Of a stretch of 64,000 bases of DNA, positions 44,209 to 52,562 are shown in pieces. The notes beneath the pieces are model-generated. The model was not told where the DNA came from, made no database searches, and saw only the letters and a program-made list of their open reading frames with translations. Both the position numbers and the translations under genes were made by a program. This stretch comes from a virus. Positions within the stretch are counted from its first letter, which is position 1. Every line of letters starts with the position of its first letter. The stretch is taken from the IMG/VR virus record IMGVR_UViG_3300028827_000102, positions 1 through 64,000 of that record; one strand, given 5' to 3'.

Positions 44209-44996
44209 TACTGTCCGGGTTTAACAGTCAAATCCTTACCTGGCCCCGTACCGGAAAATAGGTATTTGTCGAAAAATTCACTAAGGAATTTATTGTGCTT
44301 TTCCACAGCAGCAGGATTCTTTTCAAGAATATCAACAATATAGTCTTTTGGTATCGGATTACTTTGTCCTTTTATCTTTACAGAATCGCCGCTAATGCTA
44401 GAAACAACGCCATGCTTCTGCAGCATACCACCACCAGGAACGACATATATCACTTTATCTCCAACTTCTACATTCAACGTTCCTGCTGTACGTACCATTC
44501 CAAGATGTACACGAGCGTAACGTCCGTTTCTATTTCTATCTATACGCGATTCAAGTATCTCTTCCATTTCTTCTTGTCGTTCGCGTACCAGCACTTTTTC
44601 GCCGCCAATAGTCTGCATAGACCATGTGCTTCCATCGGTAGAAGCAAACCTACCGGCACCTACAGGAAGCATACTATTAGCCTTATATGCCGGAAGAGGA
44701 AGACGTACTTCTTCGCATATAGCTGTTATAGCATTTAGGTCCTTGTGGCTTCTAAAGGAGGCCACAAGTGGACGTAGGTTACCATTGAACGTGGTAGTAA
44801 CCCACTCCATCATTTGTGTTTGTGTGGGTGTGCCGCGCTCGGGAGAGTACTCCACCATGATACGGTATTCCGTGTCACCAATGCGTTCGTAGTCTGCCAA
44901 GCGCATATCAAGACGACCGCATCTAGTAAGCCTCTCATCACGCTCGATTTTTTCTTTGAGCTTTTTAGCTATTTTAGTTGCAATGATCTTATTCAT
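44208..44996 (-). CDS. Unknown protein with an SH3/KOW-like C-terminal segment
   Basis: The 262-residue product has a basic helical N-terminus (NKIIATKIAKKLKEKIERDE), a middle alpha/beta part, and near residues 170-225 a small barrel-like segment (VEVGDKVIYVVPGGG, KHGVVSSISGDSVKIKG), of the SH3/KOW kind. A GGAGAGG ribosome site is found before its ATG. It is followed by the 358-aa gene with a 1-nt overlap. It may be a capsid-related or nucleic-acid-binding factor; nothing further is shown. Confidence 0.55.
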   Translation of the reverse strand: MNKIIATKIAKKLKEKIERDERLTRCGRLDMRLADYERIGDTEYRIMVEYSPERGTPTQTQMMEWVTTTFNGNLRPLVASFRSHKDLNAITAICEEVRLPLPAYKANSMLPVGAGRFASTDGSTWSMQTIGGEKVLVRERQEEMEEILESRIDRNRNGRYARVHLGMVRTAGTLNVEVGDKVIYVVPGGGMLQKHGVVSSISGDSVKIKGQSNPIPKDYIVDILEKNPAAVEKHNKFLSEFFDKYLFSGTGPGKDLTVKPGQ

Positions 44997-45033
44997 AACA
45001 CCTCTCCTTCTGCGGAGTAAAGAATAATCTGTC

Positions 45034-45043
45034 CTACTAAATG
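45034..45043 (-). promoter_or_regulatory. TTTAGTAG motif upstream of the 262-aa gene
   Basis: On the minus strand CATTTAGTAG lies in the 47-nt spacer between the 269-aa gene's stop (45044) and the 262-aa gene's ATG (44996), about 38 nt upstream of the start. The same TTTTTAGTAG or TTTAGTAG element occurs in the palindrome at 36857-36894 and at 58865-58874, the latter in another divergent spacer. It may be part of a phage-specific promoter, but the sequence is short and may recur by chance in AT-rich DNA. Confidence 0.3.
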
Positions 45044-45853
45044 TTAAGATGTAGAGCTAATAAAATCTGGAGGTGTTATGTTATGTTTTTCTAATAATGC
45101 GCGTAATTCTGCCGAATTCAGTCCTAAAGCATTATTCAGCTTTCGTTTCCCATGAAAGCTAGTTATTGCAATTTCAAGTAATTTCTTTGTAGGGATGCCG
45201 AATTCAGATTCTAATCTAAGCTCACTGGGACGTTTGTGTTTGAAACACGACTGACTGCAATAAACAAATCCGTCAGTAAGTTTATAGATATTACCTGTAT
45301 TTCCACAAACCGAACAACCTGTATCGTATATTTTTACCGTATCTGCAGCAGCATCTGAAGCGGCTTTGCGAAGAGCCAATTTTTGTAATTTTGTTATAGC
45401 GGAGTTTGTTATTCTTCTAAATTGCGCTTGTGTGATACCTAACAAAAAACGTATCTCATTTACATCTAAATCCTGTTTGTTTTGGCTATATATGTAACGT
45501 ATTATACAGTTTCCTGTCCATCTATTCATTGTATGAAACATGCACGACGAAACTGTACATGGTACATATATATCTAAATCTATTTCGGTACATTTAAATG
45601 GTTTTACATCTTCTAGACTGTAAACACCTGGGTCTGGGAGATATGCGCCTATGTATTCTAATACAGTTTCTACCGAAGCCGGGCTAATGGCTTCTCCTAT
45701 ATACTGCAATCTAGACAGCAACTCGAAGCACGGACCAGATTTTGTACACGTTTGAATAGTGTCATTTCTTTTGGATAGCTTTTCAACAAGTTTACTTACA
45801 CTTGTACATATGTCGGTAAACTCACAGCGCATATCTCCCAGACCACCTGACAT
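45044..45853 (-). CDS. Zinc/HTH protein with a sigma region 4-like segment
   Basis: The 269-residue product has a Cys-rich middle (C99, C104, H107, C116). A helix-turn-helix then reads like sigma-70 region 4: NKQDLDVNEIRFLLGITQAQ, then RRITNSAITKLQKLAL (residues about 125-162; family pattern LTxxEIAxxLGIS..RVxxIExxALxKL). A second zinc site (C180-S-V-C183 ... C199-S-Q-S-C203) follows, and a helical tail. It probably binds DNA or RNA polymerase and may act as a phage transcription factor or as a partner of the sigma factor at 57488-58849. No exact family is recognised. Confidence 0.6.
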   Translation of the reverse strand: MSGGLGDMRCEFTDICTSVSKLVEKLSKRNDTIQTCTKSGPCFELLSRLQYIGEAISPASVETVLEYIGAYLPDPGVYSLEDVKPFKCTEIDLDIYVPCTVSSCMFHTMNRWTGNCIIRYIYSQNKQDLDVNEIRFLLGITQAQFRRITNSAITKLQKLALRKAASDAAADTVKIYDTGCSVCGNTGNIYKLTDGFVYCSQSCFKHKRPSELRLESEFGIPTKKLLEIAITSFHGKRKLNNALGLNSAELRALLEKHNITPPDFISSTS

Positions 45854-45860
45854 GGTTTAA

Positions 45861-46580
45861 CTATAGATCATCAAGATCTAGATCGTCGTCAGACCACGGT
45901 AAATCGTCCAGGTCGTCATCATTCTCGTCAGCATCATCAAGATCAAAGTCATCCAGGTCATTCAAATCGTCGTCATCTTCTGTATTATTGTCATCGGCAT
46001 CATCGAGATCAAGTTCATCTAGATCATCATTGTCTTCATCTAAGCCAAAATCGTCCGAGTCAGCAGCATCGCTTTCGTCTGCCTTGGTTTTTGCGTCCGA
46101 ATTACTACCCTGATCAGACACATCATTAAAATCCAAATCGTCCAAATCATCCAGATCATCTATGCCCAAACCATCATCGTCGTCCAATACCAAATTTGTC
46201 TGACTGTCCTTTTTGTTTACATTCTTTTCGTCGTCTTTCTTCTTTGCCTCTTCATCGTCCTTCTTCGCCTTACGCTTACGTCCACGCTTACCCTTGGTCT
46301 TCTTCTCCTGCTCTTCCTCATCCTTCTTCGCTTTACGCTTACGTCCACGCTTACCCTTGGTCTTCTTTTCGGTTTTCTCAGCCCTTTCTTCCTTTTTCTC
46401 TGTTTCTACCCTAACATTCTCCTCTACCAACGCAGGAGCAGGCGAAATAGGAAAAGTATATATCTTTACACCTTCTCCAATGTCACCAGAAATGGTAAAC
46501 ATTGCGTCTTTTACTGCTACTACCTTGCCTTTTGTAAGTAGTGTTTCTACCTGACTAGAAGACAAAACAATCATAGACAT
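45861..46580 (-). CDS. Low-complexity acidic protein with basic repeats
   Basis: The 239-residue product has an N-terminal folded part (about 45 residues, IVLSSSQVETLLTKGKVVAV), then a Lys/Arg-rich stretch containing two copies of KKTKGKRGRKRKAKKD, and then an extremely acidic Asp-Leu-rich half with phrases such as DDLDDLDDLDFND. The acidic half resembles the tail of the SSB at 56387-57469. It has no enzyme motif. Such mixed-charge proteins may be nucleic-acid mimics, chaperones or internal head proteins. The gene lies between the ligase and the zinc/HTH gene. Confidence 0.6.
   Translation of the reverse strand: MSMIVLSSSQVETLLTKGKVVAVKDAMFTISGDIGEGVKIYTFPISPAPALVEENVRVETEKKEERAEKTEKKTKGKRGRKRKAKKDEEEQEKKTKGKRGRKRKAKKDDEEAKKKDDEKNVNKKDSQTNLVLDDDDGLGIDDLDDLDDLDFNDVSDQGSNSDAKTKADESDAADSDDFGLDEDNDDLDELDLDDADDNNTEDDDDLNDLDDFDLDDADENDDDLDDLPWSDDDLDLDDL
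46258..46367 (-). repeat. In-frame direct repeat, 47 nt copies, 63-nt period
   Basis: Copies lie at 46258-46304 and 46321-46367, with one mismatch, spaced 63 nt (21 codons). They encode the basic segment with KGKRGRKRKAKK in the acidic protein. The near-identity at DNA level, including third codon positions, suggests a recent duplication. Confidence 0.85.
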
Positions 46581-46592
46581 GAAATACCTCCA

Positions 46593-48119
46593 CTATAGAT
46601 CGTCTCGCAGACGAACAAATCTGTTGAAACGCCCAACAGCAACTTTATTTGGATCACTTTGACTTATGTAATCAATTTTCTTTCCCACTAATTTGGACCT
46701 GTTTTTCCATAATTGTTCCCTTTCTTTATCCTTTATCCCTCCTCCTATACGTATTTTGTCTCCATTAGAAGTTACAGCCATAAAATAACCTAGACGAGGA
46801 CCATATCTAAAATATATACGATTGTTTTTAACCGTTAGTCTCCTATCTGTGCTGTCACCAATAATTTTGCGTAGTTTCTTTGCCACTTGGACGCACTTAG
46901 AAGAGTCATTAAATTCGCATATTAAATATATATCTGTTTTCTTTACTTTGCCATACTTTTTAAGCGTTTGCAGTACGGTTTGTACCGTCTCCTTGTCTGC
47001 TTCTGCGTGCTTTCCTTTCCCGCATACAACTTCTACTATAGTAGCAGTGTCTTCGTCTTCTGGTTTTACTTTTAGTATATCTTTTGTCCTTTTTACTTCA
47101 TAACCTGCTTCCATGCTTTTTAGCATTATACCTTCAAAGCCATTATCAACCATCTTCTCATAATATAGCATCGCAGTTTTTTCGTCACGTAAGATACGAT
47201 GTCCTATTATTGCTATATTATCTGAAAACTTGATTGTTTTTGTGTGCTTATCAGCACCTATAGCTTTGAACAAAGACGTTTTCCTGTCTTTCCATGGTTT
47301 AGCGGATGAATTTACATAATCTTCATAAGGCAACCAATCCCACACATATAAACACACATCAGACAAAAATTTGTCTTCGTCGAAGTTTTTTGTTCTACGT
47401 ATTATTTTTGAAGTAGAATTCCAGTCTTTAGCTAAAAACTCTCCGTCTAAAAACACTTCGTTTTCCGGCAAAACACTAGCCAGTTGCAAAATTTGCTGTA
47501 CAAATCGTTTTGATTGTTCAATCGGATCTCTTCTTTTTCCGCTCCGAGTAAAAACATAAACATTATCACCAGAAACAAAAATTAATGCCCGTTCTCCGTC
47601 CAGTTTTGGTTCTCCAGCCATTGGCCAAGTTAATTTACTCGACTCTATGTCTGAATACTTCTTTGCTAAAGCACAACCACGAAATACTATATCACCCTCT
47701 GATCTTTTAAAAACATCAGGCCATATATTAGATATTGTTTGTGCTGCTACACCTACTCTAAGATCGTGTAGCATGATACGTACAAACCATTTTGCCATCT
47801 TCGGCTTTGTCACCGACAATAGCTTAGAGGTTTCTTCTTTTGCTTTTTTACCTGTTATTGTTCTAGTACGTAGTCTATCCAACAGCATTAAAAAAGCATT
47901 CCAAGCTTCTTGTGCTGTTAAAGACGGGGTAAAAGTTTCTGGTAATTTCGGTCGCACGTAATAACGAGTATCACCAAAAGATAATGAGAATATATCCTTT
48001 AAAACGTCATTATCCTTAAATTTATGTAATAATGCTTCTTTTTCTTTTCTTTTATCCAATGTTTCTAGCTTATTAAGTACTGCTATTGCTATGATTATTT
48101 TATCATCCATATCAATCAT
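46593..48119 (-). CDS. ATP-dependent DNA ligase
   Basis: The 508-residue enzyme has the nucleotidyltransferase motif I EPKLDGER with the adenylated Lys K172, then motif III-like VFLDGEFLA, motif IIIa-like KIIRRTKNF and WDWLPYEDYV, motif IV EGIMLKS, and motif V LKVKPED. An OB-fold C-terminal domain follows (KIRIGGGIKDKEREQLWKNR). An N-terminal helical domain (about residues 1-155) precedes the core, as in archaeal/viral ligases and phage T4 gp30. It joins Okazaki fragments and recombination nicks. The start overlaps the upstream gene by 8 nt. Confidence 0.92.
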   Translation of the reverse strand: MIDMDDKIIIAIAVLNKLETLDKRKEKEALLHKFKDNDVLKDIFSLSFGDTRYYVRPKLPETFTPSLTAQEAWNAFLMLLDRLRTRTITGKKAKEETSKLLSVTKPKMAKWFVRIMLHDLRVGVAAQTISNIWPDVFKRSEGDIVFRGCALAKKYSDIESSKLTWPMAGEPKLDGERALIFVSGDNVYVFTRSGKRRDPIEQSKRFVQQILQLASVLPENEVFLDGEFLAKDWNSTSKIIRRTKNFDEDKFLSDVCLYVWDWLPYEDYVNSSAKPWKDRKTSLFKAIGADKHTKTIKFSDNIAIIGHRILRDEKTAMLYYEKMVDNGFEGIMLKSMEAGYEVKRTKDILKVKPEDEDTATIVEVVCGKGKHAEADKETVQTVLQTLKKYGKVKKTDIYLICEFNDSSKCVQVAKKLRKIIGDSTDRRLTVKNNRIYFRYGPRLGYFMAVTSNGDKIRIGGGIKDKEREQLWKNRSKLVGKKIDYISQSDPNKVAVGRFNRFVRLRDDL

Positions 48120-48858
48120 CCCTTGCTATAAGCTTAACGTTCATCTTATACAAATCCCTAAACCTGAACTTCTTTATCATCTTTGGGGTTGAATCGGGCG
48201 ATGCTTTTACAGCCTTATAATAGTAGTCTGGATCGAAAAATTCTAAGTCTTTGCCAACAATAAGCACTTTGATCCAGTGTGAATTTTTTGCCGTCTTTTT
48301 TACAATACCAGATATATATCTATCACCTTTTCTCCATTCTATCTCATCTCCAATACGTAGTCGTACCATATCTTTTTTCTTTAGTAATAGCAATCTATTT
48401 ATTATCGGGGTCAAAGATGCAGCAAGAAACCTCGCATCAGTTTTACTCATTTTTAGTGCTAACAGCAAAGCGTGCCGCATTTCGGTTTGCATGCGTACTC
48501 CACCCTGTCTTGTTCCCCAATTCCGAAGAACATCTAATGTATTTACTATCATCATCCATTTCCGTGACATAAACCTTATAGCGGTTAAAATTGGCACGGA
48601 TTCGTATTTTCCAGAAGGTAAAATTTCATTTATATCAAAATAATATGGAATATAACACTTCTTACAGCTCCATGTATTTTTATCCATAGGCTCATCTAGC
48701 TTAGACCCTAAAAATGTTTGCGCGCCTTGACAACATAACAACTTGCCATGTATTATTTTTTCCCACATGGCACAGGTGCTACATATTATAGGTATATCTT
48801 CTCCGGTTTTGGGGTGAGTGTAATATTTATTTTTAATACGAGGCAGCTGAGGCATCAT
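48112..48858 (-). CDS. Cys-containing protein with SH3-like segment, unknown
   Basis: The 248-residue product has an N-terminal Cys cluster (ICSTCAMW at ~25-32, LCCQG, SCKKCYIPYY) apt for zinc. Helices follow, with FMSRKWMMIVNTLDVL. Near residues 165-215 there is a barrel-like part (VRLRIGDEIEWRKGDRYISG and IVKKTAKNSHWIKVLIVG). It is not recognised. It sits between the BRCT-like gene and the ligase, with short overlaps both sides (4 and 8 nt), so it likely shares their DNA-metabolism context. Confidence 0.55.
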   Translation of the reverse strand: MMPQLPRIKNKYYTHPKTGEDIPIICSTCAMWEKIIHGKLLCCQGAQTFLGSKLDEPMDKNTWSCKKCYIPYYFDINEILPSGKYESVPILTAIRFMSRKWMMIVNTLDVLRNWGTRQGGVRMQTEMRHALLLALKMSKTDARFLAASLTPIINRLLLLKKKDMVRLRIGDEIEWRKGDRYISGIVKKTAKNSHWIKVLIVGKDLEFFDPDYYYKAVKASPDSTPKMIKKFRFRDLYKMNVKLIARDD

Positions 48859-49619
48859 TCTACCTCCTTAGCTGTCGAATACAAAAGGATAAGATCATCT
48901 GGCTCTACATCGTATTTCTCTGCTATATCATAAATATCAGCTTCTGTATCAGCCATAAAAGATAAATAAGCTTTCGACAAGGACTTGCCATCATCACCTA
49001 TCAACCACTTAAAGAAATAAGTAGCAGCTTTTTTCGTTTTTTCGTTGTTTATGATGCGTTTTATATCTGCTTTTAAAGACTCTTTATCCGACAAAGCGGC
49101 TAAAAACATAAATGTAGGTATTTCAACAGTTTCTTGAAAATCTACATCTTTTGATACAAGTTTTTCCAACAATGACAACCAAGCATCATATGTTTCAGGC
49201 CATCCTTTGTTAGGAGATTTGACAGCGGAGTGTGTTTTTTCTCTGTCTACAAGCGTTAGATCAGATGACTTCTTTTCTATTAATTCTATATATTCTGCTG
49301 GGGTACGACTGTCCTTTAATTGTAATCTACCATCAACAATATCGGCATCTAATATTGGAATACCTAGTGTGCGCGCTTCTGATGCTTTTCCGTCTACATA
49401 CAACAATAAATACTTTATTTTGTCAGCATATTTATATAAACTATCTTTCTTCGACATATTTGGCAGTATAACTACATTATTCCCATCCGACACCAACATC
49501 AATGTTTTAGGATCACCGCTGTAGATAGATACACGGTATCCTCTGTTTGCCAATACAATGCGCAGCGCATCTGGACCTAAAAAAGCAAAGGCTGCCGCTT
49601 TAACCGTTTTCGTGTTCAT
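48855..49619 (-). CDS. Protein with a BRCT-like N-terminal domain
   Basis: In the 254-residue product residues about 8-100 read as BRCT-like: AFLGPDALRIVLANRGYRVS, then TLMLVSDG, then DKIKYLLLYVDGKASEARTL with GIPILDADIVDG. The family pattern is G...R..L...I...GG.V......T.LV......SK..KA..LGI.II. The C-terminal half is helical (WLSLLEKLVSKDVDFQ). BRCT domains are common in DNA ligases and repair proteins; here the ligase is two genes downstream. The match is by eye only and the identity is weak. Confidence 0.42.
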   Translation of the reverse strand: MNTKTVKAAAFAFLGPDALRIVLANRGYRVSIYSGDPKTLMLVSDGNNVVILPNMSKKDSLYKYADKIKYLLLYVDGKASEARTLGIPILDADIVDGRLQLKDSRTPAEYIELIEKKSSDLTLVDREKTHSAVKSPNKGWPETYDAWLSLLEKLVSKDVDFQETVEIPTFMFLAALSDKESLKADIKRIINNEKTKKAATYFFKWLIGDDGKSLSKAYLSFMADTEADIYDIAEKYDVEPDDLILLYSTAKEVE

Positions 49620-50115
49620 ACTCTACCTCTTTTTTTAACCGACGATACAGTATTGTATGTAGCCATTTACAAGGAGGCAATGCTACTAAAACATTGTCTC
49701 CTTTATCTACGAATTTTAGATTCTTTATCTTAATTCTATTAGGAAAGCTGTCCCATACCGATATAAATTTGTTTATCGAGCTATCGTAGAAAAACCTATT
49801 TACATACTTTGTCGGTATTTTTAATTTATTTGCCAGCATTGTGGCTACATAGTAGCCAGTATCATCATGTATGTCATAATCACAACATAAACACCACAAC
49901 AACACGCAAGACAGTCTTAAATGCTTTCCTTCAGTATGCTGCTTTAGTTTTTTCATAAACAATCCGGCACTCAAATACACTCGTTCATCGTGAATGTCAA
50001 GGACAATATTACCGTCTTTTATATGATATGAACGTACATCTCCATATGTATTTATCACCCAATCTTTAAGTGGTGTGTCTTCCATTCTATGATATAATCT
50101 ATGTATTAGCATCAC
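49600..50115 (-). CDS. Unknown protein between SbcC-like and BRCT-like genes
   Basis: The 171-residue product is mixed alpha/beta. It has a Cys-rich spot (LSCVLLWCLCCDYDIHDDTG, residues about 68-87), where the Cys and His could form a metal site, and a basic end RRLKKEVEYEHENG. It overlaps the SbcC-like gene by 4 nt and the next by 20 nt, so it is strongly coupled. No domain is recognised. Confidence 0.55.
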   Translation of the reverse strand: MMLIHRLYHRMEDTPLKDWVINTYGDVRSYHIKDGNIVLDIHDERVYLSAGLFMKKLKQHTEGKHLRLSCVLLWCLCCDYDIHDDTGYYVATMLANKLKIPTKYVNRFFYDSSINKFISVWDSFPNRIKIKNLKFVDKGDNVLVALPPCKWLHTILYRRLKKEVEYEHENG

Positions 50116-52562
50116 ACCAACATTGACTTGTCCAGATACGGTTTAAATTTTTCTGGTAGTCCTGTTTTGTACAATTCCGCTACATGTTCGTTTCGTACAG
50201 CCCACCATACCTGATCAAACATATCTTCGTGAACAAACACATCGCGTTGATTGCCAATAACTATTATTGTACCAATTCTTTTGCGTAGATCATGCAGTAT
50301 ACGTAAAAGACTACTGGTACCCTGCGGATCAAGGTTAGAGAACGGTTCATCTACGACTAATAGATTGGTACTTGTTCCTGTATATATTTCTTTTAAATCT
50401 CTGATACCAAATAGTAAAGCTAAACCGGCCTTGTTCCTTTCGCCACCACTAAACAACCTGCTTACTACTTCAGGACCACCGTCTTTTCGTCTAAGAGCCA
50501 CCTTTACGTCTGTACCCGACGCCACTAAATCAAGCACCACATTGCGCTTTGGCCACATTAATTCACTATAGCGAGGGACGGTTTTAGTCACAGCATCTGT
50601 AAGTATTCGCTCAAATCGTATACGTTTAAGACCTTTCGCACCAAAAGCCTTTTTTAGTGCTTCTAAACATTTATAACGTTTGCGCACCTCTGTCATTTTA
50701 GCAAGACCTGATACAATCTTTTCTTTACGCTTCATCATAGCATCGTATCTATCTACACTAGCACCTAAATTACCTACCATACGGTCAGCTTCTGTTTTGC
50801 TTTCACGTATACGGTCCAGCTTCAGTTTTGTGTTATGTATAACTTCTCTTAGCTGTTCTATATCACCTGAAGGTAAATCTTTAATCCTATTCCTTTTGGA
50901 AATCATTTCTGTGGCAGCTTCTATCAATGTTTTCTTTTCTTTTATTACTTTTTCATACCGTTTCTTATCTTTTGTTATTTTATGCTGATCGTTTCCAGAC
51001 GGAAGTTCTGCCAATTTTGCTTGTATAGTCATCCTAGAAGCCGCAGCTTCTAATTCTTCCACCAAATTTTGCTCTTTTACCATAAGAGAATTAAGCATTG
51101 TACGAAGAGCTGGCGCATTTTTAGGTGGTTTTGGTATATTCTGAAGTTTTTCTTTTAGCTTGGAATGCTTGTCTGCTGTTTTCAGCGCTTTTGATATTTC
51201 ATTTTCCTGGCGAACAAGCTTTTCTAAATATGCACGACGTTTAGCAAGCCTATGTTTCTTTACTGAAACTTCTTTGTCAGACATATTAAATGGACGATGA
51301 CACGTCGGGCACACATCACTCTTTAGGGCTCTATTAAGATCATCTATCTCTTTTTCAGTCTTTGCTATTTCGCCTGTTAAATCTTTCCATTGTGCCCTTA
51401 GTGCCGTTATATCCATGTCAGGAATAGGACCAAGAGCTTTAATTTCTTCAGCAATCTCTATTCTACGCTCTGCGTTGGGTATATAAACATCTTCTATTTT
51501 TTGTATTTTCTTTCTAACGCTTTTTAAATCATCTTCTATTTCGTCTTTATCTCTTGAATCGGGCAATGCTTCTAATCTTGTCTTCAGTGTAGCAACTCTT
51601 CCTATGGCATCTAAAGCAGCTTTGCATTGTTCTACTTGCTTTATTGCATTTTCATAGCTGACCGACAATTTTTCAACATATTCGTCATCTATATCATCTA
51701 CAGAACCTACACCAAAATCAACACTGCTCCATATTTCTTCTATTTCTTTTTGTATTTGATTATATTCTTTTACTTCACGTAATCTATGCTGTAAACGATT
51801 CAACCGTTTTGTTCCGACAGAAAATTCTTTATCTAGACGTTCTGCTTCTTTTCTATAGTAAGCCAGATCCTCTACCAGATCGTACATAGACTTCCCAAAG
51901 CTATCCAAGGCTGCATTAACATCTTCCAACTCTCGTTCGAGTTTTTCGGCATCCCTGAGTACTATTTTGTCGGTAACTAACATAGATTTAGTCTTCTCTA
52001 GTAAATCATCATATACATCTAGAGAAAACATTCTCATCAGACTTTGTTGTCTTTCACTATCTGTTCCTGACAGCAAAACATTATTATAATCTTGCGGTAA
52101 ATAAACAAGACTGAACAAAGATCTGTCATCTAATTTTGTAATGTTATCTACCAACCATTTGGTAGGGTGTTTTCTTGCAGAAGAAGGTAGTATATTATCG
52201 CCTGTGGCAAGATCTATTATACGAAAGGAATTTCCATATTTTCCGTGGTTTCTGTACTGAACAATTTCGTATTTATGTCCATCTACAGATAAATGTAAAT
52301 GTGCCTCATAGTTTCCGCCAGATTGTACATTTATCACATCAGATACAAATGTGCGTTCGCTTCTACCAGTACCTTTTCCGCTTTTTCCTACTAGTAAATG
52401 AGAAAAAATTTCAAATGGGCTGGTTTTACCGGCTCCTAGAAACCCACCATCATCTACATTCAATCCACGTAAAAGCACCAACCCCTGATTCTGCAGCGGA
52501 ATATCACATGTTTTGTACGCATAACCATTATTAAACCAAAGCTTTGTGTATTCTACTCTCAT
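50112..52562 (-). CDS. sbcC: SbcC/Rad50-type (T4 gp46-like) recombination ATPase
   Basis: The 816-residue product has Walker A G-F-L-G-A-G-K-T (residues 40-47), a signature phrase LFSGGERNKAGLALLFG, and Walker B LLVVDEPFSNLDPQG (about residue 737). Two long coiled coils flank a zinc-hook motif CPTC (about 415-418). With the SbcD-like nuclease this makes a complex that trims DNA ends for recombination-dependent replication. Upstream lies the clamp-loader gene, followed by SbcD-like and RecA genes, the T4 gp46/gp47/UvsX layout. The stop shares bases with the next gene's start (4-nt overlap). Confidence 0.9.
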   Translation of the reverse strand: MRVEYTKLWFNNGYAYKTCDIPLQNQGLVLLRGLNVDDGGFLGAGKTSPFEIFSHLLVGKSGKGTGRSERTFVSDVINVQSGGNYEAHLHLSVDGHKYEIVQYRNHGKYGNSFRIIDLATGDNILPSSARKHPTKWLVDNITKLDDRSLFSLVYLPQDYNNVLLSGTDSERQQSLMRMFSLDVYDDLLEKTKSMLVTDKIVLRDAEKLERELEDVNAALDSFGKSMYDLVEDLAYYRKEAERLDKEFSVGTKRLNRLQHRLREVKEYNQIQKEIEEIWSSVDFGVGSVDDIDDEYVEKLSVSYENAIKQVEQCKAALDAIGRVATLKTRLEALPDSRDKDEIEDDLKSVRKKIQKIEDVYIPNAERRIEIAEEIKALGPIPDMDITALRAQWKDLTGEIAKTEKEIDDLNRALKSDVCPTCHRPFNMSDKEVSVKKHRLAKRRAYLEKLVRQENEISKALKTADKHSKLKEKLQNIPKPPKNAPALRTMLNSLMVKEQNLVEELEAAASRMTIQAKLAELPSGNDQHKITKDKKRYEKVIKEKKTLIEAATEMISKRNRIKDLPSGDIEQLREVIHNTKLKLDRIRESKTEADRMVGNLGASVDRYDAMMKRKEKIVSGLAKMTEVRKRYKCLEALKKAFGAKGLKRIRFERILTDAVTKTVPRYSELMWPKRNVVLDLVASGTDVKVALRRKDGGPEVVSRLFSGGERNKAGLALLFGIRDLKEIYTGTSTNLLVVDEPFSNLDPQGTSSLLRILHDLRKRIGTIIVIGNQRDVFVHEDMFDQVWWAVRNEHVAELYKTGLPEKFKPYLDKSMLV

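Noticed and set aside
46196-46554. Plus-strand Ser/Phe/Arg-rich frames opposite the acidic gene
   Set aside because: They mirror the Asp/Lys repeat codons of the real minus-strand gene and have no ribosome site or family pattern.
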